The notes beneath the pieces were generated by a model, which searched no databases, had not been told where the DNA came from, and saw only the letters and a program-made list of their open reading frames with translations. From Devosia marina (GTDB lineage: Bacteria > Pseudomonadota > Alphaproteobacteria > Rhizobiales > Devosiaceae), in the NCBI RefSeq assembly GCF_009758415.1, contig NZ_WQRF01000001.1:558001-622000 (forward strand): a DNA stretch of 64,000 nucleotides, read 5' to 3'. Positions within the stretch are counted from its first letter, which is position 1, and each line of letters begins with the position of its first letter. Shown one piece after another: positions 44,071 to 53,925 of this stretch. A program made the translations under genes and the position numbers.

Positions 44071-45042
44071 CTAATCCTGCGTCACGAATTCCACGGGACC
44101 GGCTTCCTCACCCATGATCGATCGACCGAACAGGCTCGCGACCAGGTCCACCATCAGCGTCGCCGTCTTGCCGCCATGGTCGAGGAAGGGATTGAGCTCC
44201 ACCACGTCGAGCGATCCGACCAGCCCGCTGTCATGCAGCATCTCCATCACCAGATGCGCCTCGCGATAGCTGAGGCCTCCCGGCACGAGCGTACCGCCGC
44301 CAGGTGCAATACTGGGATCGACCGAATCGACATCGAAACTGACATGCAGATGCGCCCCATCGGCTTTGGCCTTGTCGATCACATGCTGCATGGTTGCGAC
44401 TATGCCGAGCTGGTCAAGCTTGCGCATGTCGATCACCTCGACACCGCGCGCCTGCACCAGCTTTCGCTCTTCGCGGTCCACCGAGCGGGCCCCGAAAACG
44501 GTCACATTGCGCGGATCGATCCGTCCCAGCCAGTCGCCACGATAGCTCGCATCGAACTCTTTTTCCCCGCACAGCAGCGCCAGCGGCATGCCATGCAGAT
44601 TGCCTGAGGGGGAGGTTTCGGGGGTGTTGTAGTCCGCATGGGCATCGACCCAGAGCACATGCACCGGCCTCTGTTTCGGCAGGCAATGCCTGGCCACCGC
44701 AGAAACTGTGCCTATCGCGATAGAGTGATCGCCGCCCAGGAACACAGGAAAATGACCGGCGTCCAAAATTCCTAGTCCCGCGTCGCTGACCTGCTGCGCC
44801 AACTCGAGTACATCGCCCTTTCGCTGTTCCACCGTACGCCAGCTCAAGGGGGTCGTGGATAAACCCGCATGCGAATTGCGCAAGTCGCCATGGTCGGCAA
44901 CGTCAAGCTCGAGATCGATCAGGGCCTCGAGCATACCCGCTACGCGTAGGGCCTCCGGCCCCATGCCACAGCCCCGCACCGACGCACCCGAGGCGGTGGC
45001 AACGCCGATAAAGTCAATTCGTCTGGGTCGAATGGGGGGCAT
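44071..45042 (-). CDS. rocF: Arginase
   Basis: This enzyme hydrolyses arginine to ornithine and urea. The 323-residue protein of the ureohydrolase fold has the manganese ligands in VFLGGDHSIAIG, WVDAHADYNTPE and VSFDVDSVDPSIAPG, which is the full arginase/agmatinase signature set. GMGPEALR and the C-terminal ELNPFLDHGGKTA favour arginase over agmatinase. ATG 45042 is chosen because GAGGA lies eight bases upstream; the ATG nine codons earlier has none. It stands alone between clpX and lon. Confidence 0.93.
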   Translation of the reverse strand: MPPIRPRRIDFIGVATASGASVRGCGMGPEALRVAGMLEALIDLELDVADHGDLRNSHAGLSTTPLSWRTVEQRKGDVLELAQQVSDAGLGILDAGHFPVFLGGDHSIAIGTVSAVARHCLPKQRPVHVLWVDAHADYNTPETSPSGNLHGMPLALLCGEKEFDASYRGDWLGRIDPRNVTVFGARSVDREERKLVQARGVEVIDMRKLDQLGIVATMQHVIDKAKADGAHLHVSFDVDSVDPSIAPGGGTLVPGGLSYREAHLVMEMLHDSGLVGSLDVVELNPFLDHGGKTATLMVDLVASLFGRSIMGEEAGPVEFVTQD

Positions 45043-45207
45043 GTCTGGTTCCTCGACGGACTGGATCATATAGGGTCAGACTGACATGCCGATATGCAGG
45101 CAGGCCACCACATTCGTTTCGGCAGCCAAGGCACACCCGTGTTCCGGCCTTTTGCACATATCTCCTGTGCGAAGTAACGCTATTGGTCACAAAACCGCAA
45201 AGCTTGA

Positions 45208-45235
45208 CTTGCGGGCAGGGCGGTCCACCCTATTT
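45208..45235 (+). promoter_or_regulatory. Heat-shock (RpoH) type promoter of lon
   Basis: CTTG (45208-45211), 17 bases, then CCTATTT (45229-45235) match exactly the alphaproteobacterial RpoH consensus CTTG-N17/18-CYTATNT. It lies 97 bases upstream of the lon ATG, so lon is probably heat inducible. Confidence 0.65.
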
Positions 45236-45331
45236 ATTAACCTGAATCGCCCAGCCTCATAACGATTGGGCAGTCGCAATACGGGCGCGCTACCAATTCC
45301 TCCCTCCGGCGCGCCCCGGAAAGGATATGTG

Positions 45332-47758
45332 ATGTCGGAAGTTACCTCCACCGGCGAAACAAGCCGGGACCGGGTTTACCCGGTCCTCCCGCTGCGCGAC
45401 ATCGTCGTCTTCCCCGGCATGATCGTGCCGCTCTTTGTGGGGCGCGAGAAGTCGGTCAAGGCGCTTGAAGAAGTGATGCGCGACGACAAGCACATCCTCG
45501 TCGTGACGCAGAAGAATGCGCAGGACGATGATCCAGCGCCCGACCAGATCTACCCCACCGGTACCATCGCCACCGTTTTGCAGCTCCTCAAGCTGCCTGA
45601 TGGTACGGTCAAGGTTCTCGTGGAAGGGCTTAATCGCGCCACCATCGACAATTATCTCCAGACCGAGGAATATTTCGAGGCCGAGGCCTCCGTGCTCCCC
45701 GAGCCTGAGGAAGATGCGACCGAAGTCGAGGCTCTGGCCCGTTCCGCTCAGTCCGAGTTCGAGAACTACGTCAAGCTCAACAAGAAAATTTCGGCTGAGG
45801 TCGTCGCGGCCGTCGGACAGATCGAGAATGCCAGCAAGCTGGCCGACACCATCGCCAGCCATCTCGTCATCAAGATCCCCGAAAAGGAAGATCTGCTCGA
45901 AACCGTTTCGGTCATCGAGCGCCTGCAGAAGGTCATCGGCCTTATGGAAGGCGAGATCGGCGTCCTGCAGGTGGAAAAGCGCATCCGCTCCCGCGTCAAG
46001 CGACAGATGGAAAAGACCCAGCGCGAATATTACCTGAACGAGCAGATGAAGGCGATCCAGCGCGAACTGGGCGATGGCGAAGATGGCGCCAACGAAATCA
46101 CCGAACTCGAAGAGCGCGTCGCCAAGACCAAGCTCTCCAAGGAAGCCCGCGCCAAGGCCGAAGGCGAGATCAAGAAGCTCAAGGGCATGAGTCCGATGTC
46201 GGCCGAAGCCACGGTCGTTCGTAACTACCTTGATACGCTTCTGGGCCTGCCCTGGGGCAAGAAGTCCAAGGTCAAGCGCGACCTGTCCATGGCCGAAAAG
46301 GTCCTGGACGCGGACCACTATGGCCTCGAAAAGGTCAAGGAACGCATTCTGGAATATCTGGCCGTGCAGGCTCGCACCGGTACGCTCAAGGGCCCGATCC
46401 TCTGCCTGGTCGGTCCTCCGGGCGTCGGCAAGACCTCGCTCGGCAAGTCCATTGCCAAGGCGACCGGCCGTGAATTTGTCCGCATGGCCCTTGGCGGCGT
46501 GCGCGACGAAGCCGAAATCCGCGGGCACCGCCGAACCTATATCGGCTCCATGCCCGGCAAGATCATCCAGTCGCTCAAGAAGGTGGGCAAGAACAACCCG
46601 CTTTTCCTGCTCGACGAGATCGACAAGATGGGTCAGGACTTCCGCGGCGATCCGTCATCGGCCCTGCTCGAAGTGCTCGATCCCGAACAGAACAGCACCT
46701 TCAACGATCACTATCTGGAAGTCGATTTCGACCTTTCGGACGTGATGTTCGTGACCACCTCGAACACGCTCAACATCCCTGGCCCGCTGATGGACCGCAT
46801 GGAGATCATCCGCCTCTCCGGCTACACCGAAGAGGAAAAGCACGCGATCGCCAAGCAGCACCTGATCCCGGAAACCGCCAAGGAAAACGGGCTGGCCGAC
46901 GGCGAATTCGTGCTCTCCGACGAGATGCTGATGAAGGTCGTTCGTGGCTATACCCGCGAGGCCGGCGTGCGCAATCTCAAGCGCGAAATCTCCAAGCTGA
47001 TGCGCAAGGCGGTCACCGACATCGTCCGCACCAAGGTCAAGTCGATTGAGATTACCGAAGAACGGCTGGCCGAGTATCTCGGCCCGATGATCTTCAAGCA
47101 CGGTGAGATCGAAGCCGAAGCCCAGGTCGGTCTGGTCACCGGCCTTGCCTGGACCTCGGTCGGCGGCGAAATGCTCACCATCGAAGGCGTGATGACGCCG
47201 GGCAAGGGCCGCATGTCGGTCACCGGCAACATCAAGGAAGTGATGAAGGAGTCGCTCACCGCAGCTCAGGCCTATGTGAAGTCCCGCTGCATCGACTTCG
47301 GCATCAAACCGCCCATGTTCGATACGCGTGATATTCATGTCCACCTGCCCGAAGGCGCCACCCCCAAGGATGGACCCTCGGCTGGTATTGGCCTGGCTAC
47401 CGCCATCGTTTCGGTGATGACCGGCATTCCAGTGCGCAATGATGTCGCCATGACCGGCGAAATCACCCTGCGAGGTCGCGTTCTGCCGATCGGCGGTCTC
47501 AAGGAAAAGCTCCTTGCGGCCCTGCGTGGCGGCATCAAGACCGTGCTAATCCCTGAAGAAAATGTCCGCGATCTCCAGGAGATTCCGGATATCGTCAAGG
47601 AAGGCATGGAGATCGTGCCGGTCTCACGCATGGATCAGGTCATCGAGCGGGCGCTGGTGCGCAAGCCCGAGCCGATCGAGTGGGACTTCGACGCTGAACC
47701 TGCCGTGGCCGCTAAGGTCGACCCGGCCGACGATGCGGGTGCCAGCGTCACCCACTGA
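45332..47758 (+). CDS. lon: ATP-dependent protease La
   Basis: Lon is a homo-oligomeric AAA+ serine protease that degrades damaged and regulatory proteins. The 808-residue protein is full length. The N-terminal LON substrate domain begins [15 protein letters not shown] and is followed by a coiled region (about 190-310). The AAA+ domain has Walker [13 protein letters not shown] and Walker [11 protein letters not shown]. The protease domain has the Ser683-Lys726 dyad (DGPSAGIG and GGLKEKL). ATG 45332 is preceded by GGAAAGGA; the upstream frame is not similar to Lon. A bidirectional terminator separates it from the convergent fusion gene. Confidence 0.98.
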   Translation: MSEVTSTGETSRDRVYPVLPLRDIVVFPGMIVPLFVGREKSVKALEEVMRDDKHILVVTQKNAQDDDPAPDQIYPTGTIATVLQLLKLPDGTVKVLVEGLNRATIDNYLQTEEYFEAEASVLPEPEEDATEVEALARSAQSEFENYVKLNKKISAEVVAAVGQIENASKLADTIASHLVIKIPEKEDLLETVSVIERLQKVIGLMEGEIGVLQVEKRIRSRVKRQMEKTQREYYLNEQMKAIQRELGDGEDGANEITELEERVAKTKLSKEARAKAEGEIKKLKGMSPMSAEATVVRNYLDTLLGLPWGKKSKVKRDLSMAEKVLDADHYGLEKVKERILEYLAVQARTGTLKGPILCLVGPPGVGKTSLGKSIAKATGREFVRMALGGVRDEAEIRGHRRTYIGSMPGKIIQSLKKVGKNNPLFLLDEIDKMGQDFRGDPSSALLEVLDPEQNSTFNDHYLEVDFDLSDVMFVTTSNTLNIPGPLMDRMEIIRLSGYTEEEKHAIAKQHLIPETAKENGLADGEFVLSDEMLMKVVRGYTREAGVRNLKREISKLMRKAVTDIVRTKVKSIEITEERLAEYLGPMIFKHGEIEAEAQVGLVTGLAWTSVGGEMLTIEGVMTPGKGRMSVTGNIKEVMKESLTAAQAYVKSRCIDFGIKPPMFDTRDIHVHLPEGATPKDGPSAGIGLATAIVSVMTGIPVRNDVAMTGEITLRGRVLPIGGLKEKLLAALRGGIKTVLIPEENVRDLQEIPDIVKEGMEIVPVSRMDQVIERALVRKPEPIEWDFDAEPAVAAKVDPADDAGASVTH

Positions 47759-47781
47759 TATTGGCTATATTCAGAACTGTG

Positions 47782-47810
47782 ATGGCGGCCTCCGGGCCGC
47801 CATTTCTATT
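47782..47810. terminator. Bidirectional terminator between lon and the convergent fusion gene
   Basis: The perfect nine-base stem ATGGCGGCC / GGCCGCCAT (47782-47790, 47795-47803) with loop TCCG is followed by TTCTATTT on the + strand. It lies between two stop codons of convergent genes. Confidence 0.8.
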
Positions 47811-49869
47811 TCGGGGAGACGTGCCGCGGAATGTAGAGGTGCTCCACGTCAATGCCGTTGGGCACATATTTTCCGCGGTGCAGCCAGAATTGCTCGCCAC
47901 AGGCGGCGCGCGCCATCTCCACCATGGCATGCATCTGCGACGCGTCCCGCGAGGTCATTTCCACCCAGACAAAGCCGCGATCACTGGCTGGGTCGCGCGT
48001 GAACCGCACCCCGATCCCCTGGCCGGGCATCAGTTGCATCTCCGGGAGATGGCGCCGCAGCTTGGCAATGAAGTCGGCCGCATGGGTGTCGGGCACGCAC
48101 ACCTCCATATTGCGCACCCGCCGCCGCGTCTCGCGAAAGAACTTCCCCAGAAAATGCTTGGCCGGCACTCCGGTCCAGGGCGCCAGTACACGTTCGGAGG
48201 AGCCAACGATCCGCTGCCGCCCGCGCATTCGCAGATTGAGCAGCAGCTTCTGGATCCAGTGCGGCGAACCGCGCATCGGCGGAAAAGGGCGCCGGTCACC
48301 CGGTTCTGGCCCGTCGACCGGATTGACGTTGTAAACCATCAATTCGTGGCTGCGCGGATACCAATGAACTGTCGTGCTGAAATTGACGCGATATTCGCCG
48401 GCTACATAATCCTCGAGCCGGCTTTCCTTCTGCCACTCGATGGTATTGGCCAGAAGTCGGCTGGGTCGGCACGCAAAGGTCACTTCGGTGACAACGATCC
48501 CGCCCTCACCCCGCAGCCGGTCCCAGAGGGCATCGTCGCGCAGAGAGACTTTTTCCTCGCCAGTCTCGTCCACATAGCGGATCGAGGTGATCAGGTCATA
48601 CATCGAGATGTGTTCGGCACTGCTGCCATGCACTTCAGCGAAAAAGCAAGCACCCGCAGAAATATCGACAAATTCGGGGAGCGTAGCAAACGTCATCCCG
48701 CGCGGCACCAGATGGCCGAGCATAGCGCGCAGCGTCGTGCCGGCCTTCACCGTCAGGGCATTGTCGGCAAGGCCAATGACGCCCGAATAATGCTCCATGA
48801 CCAATTGGTCGGTCTGCTTGCGGTCGTTGAACCAGAGGAAATAGCCGCGTCCTATGGCGTGGTAGGGCTTGCCGCTCCGTACCGTGTCACGAATGTCATC
48901 TAGGCTCCTCGCATCGACAACGCGGGCAGGGGGCTCGAAGAAGTCGGCCAGCGTGCGCCCGGTCTCCACCCCGCTCAATGCCTTCACCTTGTCCGAGCTG
49001 ACTTGCACGTCATGGCCCAGAAACCAAAGCGTCGAAGGGATAAATCGCCCCCCGAATTTGCCCAGCCAGTCAGGCGCGAGCAGGATTGGCCGTTGTGCCA
49101 GCCCCGCCGCATGCCTGAAATAGTCATCCGAGCGCACATCGAGGTCGCCGAGATTGACCACTTCGTTGGCCACCCCGCGCTCGATCAGCGCCAGCAATTG
49201 TCCAGCCAGATCTGCCACATGAATGAGGTTTATGGTTCGGTTTTTCAGACCGATAGGCGCCATGCGCATGGCGTCGACTATCCCGCTGGACCAGGCCATG
49301 CCCGGTCCCATCACCATGGTCGGCCGCACGATGAGATAATTGATGCCTTTGTCTCGGCAAGCCGCTATCACCCGGGCCTCTTCCGTCAGCTTTAGCCGCG
49401 TATAGGCATCAAGCCGCTTGGTGCCCGCCAGATCTGCATCCTCGGACTGCACCGGGTGCTCTTTCGGATCAAGCGCTGCATAGACCACCTGGGAGCTGAA
49501 ATAGACAAACAGCTTGCACCGCTCCGGGGAAATCAGCGCCAGCAACTGCTCGGTCGTCGCCTGATTGGCCGGAATGAACTGCCGCCCGCGTGCCTTGGTG
49601 TTTAGCGCCGCATGCACGACAACCTCGGCAGCACCAACCGCCTCGGTCAGCCCGATCTTGTCGTCGAACTGCACGGCATGAACGCTCTTGGGCACGCCCG
49701 CGGGCGGACGACGATACACCGCCGCGACCTTGTGCCGAACCGCCAGCGTCTTGGCCAGTTGCTGGCCAATGCCGCCGCCCGCGCCAACTAGGCAGATTTG
49801 CATCGGCTGCACCACCGCAGGCGAGGGCCCCGGAACCTGTGTCGGATCGATGTGCTCGCGGCGGTTCAC
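47806..49869 (-). CDS. Fusion of NAD-dependent epimerase and FAD-linked (VAO-type) oxidase
   Basis: This is a 687-residue two-domain protein. Residues about 23-330 form an extended SDR with LVGAGGGIGQQLA, FSSQVVY and the catalytic YTRLK (YxxxK). Residues about 340-687 form a PCMH-type FAD oxidase with AIGRGYFLWFND, LPEFVDISAGACFFAEVHGS and a C-terminal LHRGKYVPN like the [HW]GK end of aldonolactone oxidases. Neither domain looks damaged. The ATG at 49869 overlaps the stop of the glycosyltransferase gene (ATGA); an internal ATG at residue 23 would remove only the leader. The pair probably modifies and transfers a sugar on a lipid; the substrate is unknown. Confidence 0.82.
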   Translation of the reverse strand: MNRREHIDPTQVPGPSPAVVQPMQICLVGAGGGIGQQLAKTLAVRHKVAAVYRRPPAGVPKSVHAVQFDDKIGLTEAVGAAEVVVHAALNTKARGRQFIPANQATTEQLLALISPERCKLFVYFSSQVVYAALDPKEHPVQSEDADLAGTKRLDAYTRLKLTEEARVIAACRDKGINYLIVRPTMVMGPGMAWSSGIVDAMRMAPIGLKNRTINLIHVADLAGQLLALIERGVANEVVNLGDLDVRSDDYFRHAAGLAQRPILLAPDWLGKFGGRFIPSTLWFLGHDVQVSSDKVKALSGVETGRTLADFFEPPARVVDARSLDDIRDTVRSGKPYHAIGRGYFLWFNDRKQTDQLVMEHYSGVIGLADNALTVKAGTTLRAMLGHLVPRGMTFATLPEFVDISAGACFFAEVHGSSAEHISMYDLITSIRYVDETGEEKVSLRDDALWDRLRGEGGIVVTEVTFACRPSRLLANTIEWQKESRLEDYVAGEYRVNFSTTVHWYPRSHELMVYNVNPVDGPEPGDRRPFPPMRGSPHWIQKLLLNLRMRGRQRIVGSSERVLAPWTGVPAKHFLGKFFRETRRRVRNMEVCVPDTHAADFIAKLRRHLPEMQLMPGQGIGVRFTRDPASDRGFVWVEMTSRDASQMHAMVEMARAACGEQFWLHRGKYVPNGIDVEHLYIPRHVSPK

Positions 49870-51155
49870 CCGGTTACCGGATAGCGCCGAGCGCCAGCTT
49901 CTGCAGCTTCGATGGTGGTCTCGATGAACCGGACCGCCGTCTCCAGGCCCTTTTCCTCCGACAGCGCCTTGCCGATGGTCGCTGCATTGGCGGCCATCGC
50001 CTTGTTGTTAGTTAGCTCGTAGAGCGCACTTGCCAGAATTTCCGGCGTGATCGCCCGCAGCCGCACGGGGGCAGGCCCGCACCCCAGCGCCCTGACGCGG
50101 CGCCCCCAATAGCGCTGGTCATAGGCCTGCGGCACGGTGAAGGTCGGCCGGCCAGCTCTGAGGCCCGCTGCCGTGGTGCCGGCGCCGCCATGATGCACCA
50201 CGGCCGAAACCAGTTGGAACAGCTTGTCATGCGGCGCCTCTGCAACCGCAAAGACGGTGTTTGGCAAATCGGCGGGATTGATGCCGCCCCAGCCACGCGC
50301 CACGATGGCGCGTCCGCCCCATTGTTCGAGCGCCGAGCGCAGCAATTGCGTATTGCGTTCCGCCCCGAAGGGCATCGACCCGAAGCCGATATAGACCGGC
50401 GGTGGCCCTGCATCGAGAAAGGCCTGCAATTCGGGCGATGGTTCCCAGCCGCTATTGTCGTCCAGAAACCAGAACCCGGTTACAACGGCGGTCTGCGGCC
50501 AGTCGCGCGGGCGGGGCGAAACCGTCGCGGAAAAATTGTAGAGCGTCGGTATGTTGTTACCGTTGCTATCCTTGAACAGCCCGCCGCGCTTGCGGGGACC
50601 AAGCCCCATCAATTGCTTGCGCACCCGGTCCCGCGGCATGTCGTAATAGGCCTGCTGCAGGTTCATTGCGATATAGCTGAGCTTGTTGAAGGTCGGGCCC
50701 AGATCGGGAACCTCATAGGCACAGATGGGAAATTCTCGTGTCGGATTGAGCGGCTGCATCGCCGTCATGATGACGGGAATGTCCAGCGCTTCGGCGATGT
50801 CGATGCCGAAACTGGTATTGATGTTGACCACAATCGCGTCCGCACCCTGCGACATGGCCCAGGCATTGCGCGCGGCGCGTTCCACCAGGGCCTGGCCCTC
50901 GCGCAGCAATTGCGGGAAATGGTGCAGCTTCATCTGACTGATCGCGTTGTCGAATCGCGATTCCTGCAGCCAGTCCTGAATCTTGGTTCCCAGGCTGTGG
51001 AATTCGACCCCATGCGAGGTAACCATCTCTTCAAAATCGGCATTTGTGCCCAGGACGACATCGTGGCCGTCGTCCTGCAGCGCTTTGGCCAGCGCCAGAT
51101 AGGGCCGAACGTCCCCAGAAGTGCCGATTGTTGCGATTGCGACGCGTTTTCCCAT
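49866..51155 (-). CDS. UGT-like glycosyltransferase (GT1/GT28, sterol or macrolide glucosyltransferase type)
   Basis: This is a 429-residue GT-B enzyme. The N-terminal MGKRVAIATIGTSGDVRPYL is typical of lipid glucosyltransferases of the GT28/UGT group. The C-terminal donor-binding region has VYIGFGSMPFG and VVHHGGAGTTAAGLRAGRP. Such enzymes glucosylate sterols, hopanoids, diacylglycerol or secondary metabolites; the acceptor cannot be told. It is the first gene of a two-gene operon with the SDR/FAD-oxidase fusion (four-base overlap). A 427-base gap to the divergent aminotransferase holds its promoter. Confidence 0.88.
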   Translation of the reverse strand: MGKRVAIATIGTSGDVRPYLALAKALQDDGHDVVLGTNADFEEMVTSHGVEFHSLGTKIQDWLQESRFDNAISQMKLHHFPQLLREGQALVERAARNAWAMSQGADAIVVNINTSFGIDIAEALDIPVIMTAMQPLNPTREFPICAYEVPDLGPTFNKLSYIAMNLQQAYYDMPRDRVRKQLMGLGPRKRGGLFKDSNGNNIPTLYNFSATVSPRPRDWPQTAVVTGFWFLDDNSGWEPSPELQAFLDAGPPPVYIGFGSMPFGAERNTQLLRSALEQWGGRAIVARGWGGINPADLPNTVFAVAEAPHDKLFQLVSAVVHHGGAGTTAAGLRAGRPTFTVPQAYDQRYWGRRVRALGCGPAPVRLRAITPEILASALYELTNNKAMAANAATIGKALSEEKGLETAVRFIETTIEAAEAGARRYPVTG

Positions 51156-51582
51156 GCACCTATCCGAACAGCCCCGGCCGCGCTGTGGCCGACAAGGTGA
51201 TTACATGTAAAGGCTCGCTGGCATTTACAAGACTTGTCTCAGGCCATAAAAAGGCGCTGACCACGCTTGGGTGGTATCAGAAGTCATTTCTGAAGGGCAA
51301 GAGACATGGCGTCCCCGTTCACTGTTGCATGGTTTGGAGCACTGCTCGCCGGCAATCCGGTGGCGGCTCGCTTCGAGGCAGCGGCGGCAAGCGCCCGATA
51401 GCTCTTCCCACATGGCCAGGAACTGGCCGGGAAGAGCCGAATAGATTTGTTTCCGGTCCGTTTGGGCCGCTTAACCCGTAGACAACCATAATTCCGCGAT
51501 AATCAGCCTCAACATGATAGAGGCGTGGCGCTTTGGCGCGGCGCGGCCAGTTTCAGGCCCCATAGGGCCATCCGAGGATCAA
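51156..51582. other. Divergent intergenic region, no gene seen
   Basis: These 427 bases between the glycosyltransferase and the aminotransferase hold short frames without codon bias or family similarity. It must contain the two divergent promoters. CCGAGGA lies just upstream of the aminotransferase ATG. No repeat or hairpin of note. Confidence 0.5.
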
Positions 51583-52794
51583 ATGAGCGAAGTCTTCCAT
51601 CGCATCCGCCGCCTTCCCCCCTATGTGTTCGAGCACATCAACCCCATCAAGGCCAAGGCGCGCGCCGAGGGCGTGGATATTATCGATCTGGGTATGGGCA
51701 ATCCCGATCTGCCGACCCCGGACCACATCGTCAACAAGCTCAAGGAGACGGTGGCCGATCCGCGCACCCATCGCTATTCGACTTCCAAGGGCATTCCGGG
51801 CCTGCGCAAGGCCCAGGCGAGCTATTATGGCCGCCGCTTCGGCGTGAAGCTCAATCCCGAGACCCAGGTCGTGGCGACGCTCGGCTCCAAGGAGGGTTTT
51901 GCCAACATGGCCCAGGCGATTACCGCCCCGGGTGATGTGGTCCTGGTGCCCAATCCGACCTATCCCATTCACTCGTTTGGCTTCATCATGTCTGGTGGCG
52001 TCGTGCGCTCCATGCCGGCCGACCCGAACGAAGACTTCATGCGCTCGCTCGATCGGGCCGTGCGGCACTCAATCCCCAAGCCTATCGCCTTGGTCCTGAA
52101 CTACCCGGCCAACCCGACCGCTTACACCGCCGATCTCGATTTTTACACCGAGGTTGTCAGGTACTGTAAGGCCAACGACATCTTCATCCTGTCCGATCTG
52201 GCCTATTCTGAGATCTATTTCGATGACGTGCCGCCGCCTTCCGTCTTGCAGGTGCCCGGTGCCATGGACATCGCCGTCGAGTTCACTTCGATGTCCAAGA
52301 CCTATTCCATGCCTGGCTGGCGCGTTGGCTTCGCTGTTGGCAATGAACGCCTGATTGCCGCCCTGGCGCGCGTCAAGTCCTATCTCGACTATGGCGCTTT
52401 CACGCCCATTCAGGTCGCCGCGGTCGCCGCCCTCAACGGCTCCGACGAAGTTGTCGATGAGGTGCGCAAGATCTACAAACACCGCCGAGACGTCATGGTG
52501 GAAAGCTTTGGCCGCGCGGGCTGGACCATTCCCGTGCCGCGCGCCACCATGTTCGCCTGGGCGCCGATCCCCGATCAGTTCGCTCATCTTGGGTCTCTCG
52601 AATTCGCCAAGCTGCTGATCCAGGAAACCGGTGTGGGCGTCGCACCGGGTGTCGGCTTTGGTGAATATGGCGATCAATATATCCGTCTGGCCTTTGTCGA
52701 GAACGAACAGCGCATCCGCCAGGCCGCGCGCAACGTCAAGAAGCTGCTCGGTGGCAAGGCCGGGCAGGGCAATGTCGTGCCGCTCAAAGCTTAG
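51583..52794 (+). CDS. Class I/II PLP aminotransferase (AlaC / LL-DAP aminotransferase-like)
   Basis: This is a 403-residue fold-type I aminotransferase. It has IDLGMGNPDLPTPDHIV near the N-terminus and VPNPTYPIHSFG. NYPANPTAYTAD supplies the PLP-binding Asn, and SMSKTYSMPGWRVGF has the Schiff-base lysine. The final arginine region is QYIRLAFVEN. It is closest to alanine/glutamate-type AlaC and to the LL-diaminopimelate aminotransferase group; exact specificity is not resolvable. ATG 51583 is used, with GAGGA before it, instead of the longer frame. It stands upstream of hom in an amino-acid context, so alanine or a lysine-threonine branch role is plausible. Confidence 0.87.
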   Translation: MSEVFHRIRRLPPYVFEHINPIKAKARAEGVDIIDLGMGNPDLPTPDHIVNKLKETVADPRTHRYSTSKGIPGLRKAQASYYGRRFGVKLNPETQVVATLGSKEGFANMAQAITAPGDVVLVPNPTYPIHSFGFIMSGGVVRSMPADPNEDFMRSLDRAVRHSIPKPIALVLNYPANPTAYTADLDFYTEVVRYCKANDIFILSDLAYSEIYFDDVPPPSVLQVPGAMDIAVEFTSMSKTYSMPGWRVGFAVGNERLIAALARVKSYLDYGAFTPIQVAAVAALNGSDEVVDEVRKIYKHRRDVMVESFGRAGWTIPVPRATMFAWAPIPDQFAHLGSLEFAKLLIQETGVGVAPGVGFGEYGDQYIRLAFVENEQRIRQAARNVKKLLGGKAGQGNVVPLKA

Positions 52795-52862
52795 CCAACA
52801 ATTTACATGACAAAACAGGTCACCTTTTGTATGGAGGACCAACTCCAGCCAAAGGGTGATCC

Positions 52863-53834
52863 ATGTCGTTCCGCTCCCTCTTTCTGTCCTTGGCCATAGC
52901 CCTTGGCTTGGCCGCTGCTGCCGACGCGCAGGCCTTCCCCGTCACCATTTCCCATGCCTATGGCGAGACGACCATTCCCGCCAAGCCGCAGCGTATCGTC
53001 ACCTGGGGATGGGCCGCGCAGGATGCCGTGATTGCACTGGGCGAGGTGCCGGTTGGTATCCCCTATTTCAGCTATGGTGGCGATGAGGATGGCGCCCTGA
53101 CCTGGACCAAGGACGCGGTCGACGCGCTTGGCGCCGATTTCCCGACCATCCTGCCGGATGGGTTCGACGCGCCAATTGAAGCCATCGCCGCGCTGCAACC
53201 AGACCTCATCGTCGCGGTCTATTCCGGCCTCACTGCCGAAGAATACCAAATGCTCAGCGGCATTGCACCGGTCGTCGCATTTCCGGAAACGGCGTGGAGC
53301 ACCCCCTGGCAGCAGACCATCACCATCACCGGCGAGGCTATGGGCAAGAAAACCGAGGCCGAGGCGCTGGTCGATGAACTCGAGCAATTCATCATCGACG
53401 AAACGGCCAAATACCCCGAAGTCGAAGGCGCCAGCTTTGCCACCGTAGCCGAATACAACGGCGAAGTGGCCGTTTATGCCAATCTCGACAGCCGGGTGAA
53501 ATTCCTGGTCGATGCCGGCCTGATTTCGGCCCCCAGCGTGACCGAACTGGCCCAGGGTGAGAACTTCTTTTTCTCCCTCAGCTTTGAGAGCTTTGAACAG
53601 CTCACCGCCGACGCGCTGATCTCCTATTTTGAGACGCCGGAGGACGATGCCGCCTTCTTCGGCAATCCTGTCATCGCTTTGCATCCCCAAGTGCAGGAAG
53701 GGGCCGTTGCCCACGTTATTGGAGCCGAGCTCATCAATGCCATCTCCCCGCCGAGCGCCCTGTCGCTCAAATGGGGCTATCCGCAATACATTGGGCTGAT
53801 TGCCGACGCGGTGAAGGCCGGTGAGACCGAATAG
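52863..53834 (+). CDS. Iron-siderophore type ABC transporter substrate-binding protein
   Basis: This is a 323-residue periplasmic protein. The signal peptide (SLFLSLAIALGLAAAADAQA) is cleaved near residue 24. The PBP_2/FecB-type fold follows, with PVTISHAYGETTIPAKPQRI and DLIVAVYSGLTAEEYQML, characteristic of ferric-siderophore, heme or cobalamin binding proteins (FepB/FhuD class). AGGGTG precedes the ATG. No permease or ATPase gene is nearby, so it is an orphan, or works with a system elsewhere. It sits between the aminotransferase and hom on the same strand. Confidence 0.85.
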   Translation: MSFRSLFLSLAIALGLAAAADAQAFPVTISHAYGETTIPAKPQRIVTWGWAAQDAVIALGEVPVGIPYFSYGGDEDGALTWTKDAVDALGADFPTILPDGFDAPIEAIAALQPDLIVAVYSGLTAEEYQMLSGIAPVVAFPETAWSTPWQQTITITGEAMGKKTEAEALVDELEQFIIDETAKYPEVEGASFATVAEYNGEVAVYANLDSRVKFLVDAGLISAPSVTELAQGENFFFSLSFESFEQLTADALISYFETPEDDAAFFGNPVIALHPQVQEGAVAHVIGAELINAISPPSALSLKWGYPQYIGLIADAVKAGETE

Positions 53835-53925
53835 GCAGGAAGAGCGGGCCGGTCGTGCGATCGGTCCATTTCCTTTGGCAACTCCTATTGACGGCTAGGC
53901 GATTTCCTATGCACATGTCGCCACC

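Noticed and set aside
45290-46528. 412-codon open frame antisense to lon
   Set aside because: It is a GC-rich shadow of the lon frame, leucine/glycine-rich and without a family; lon is unambiguous.
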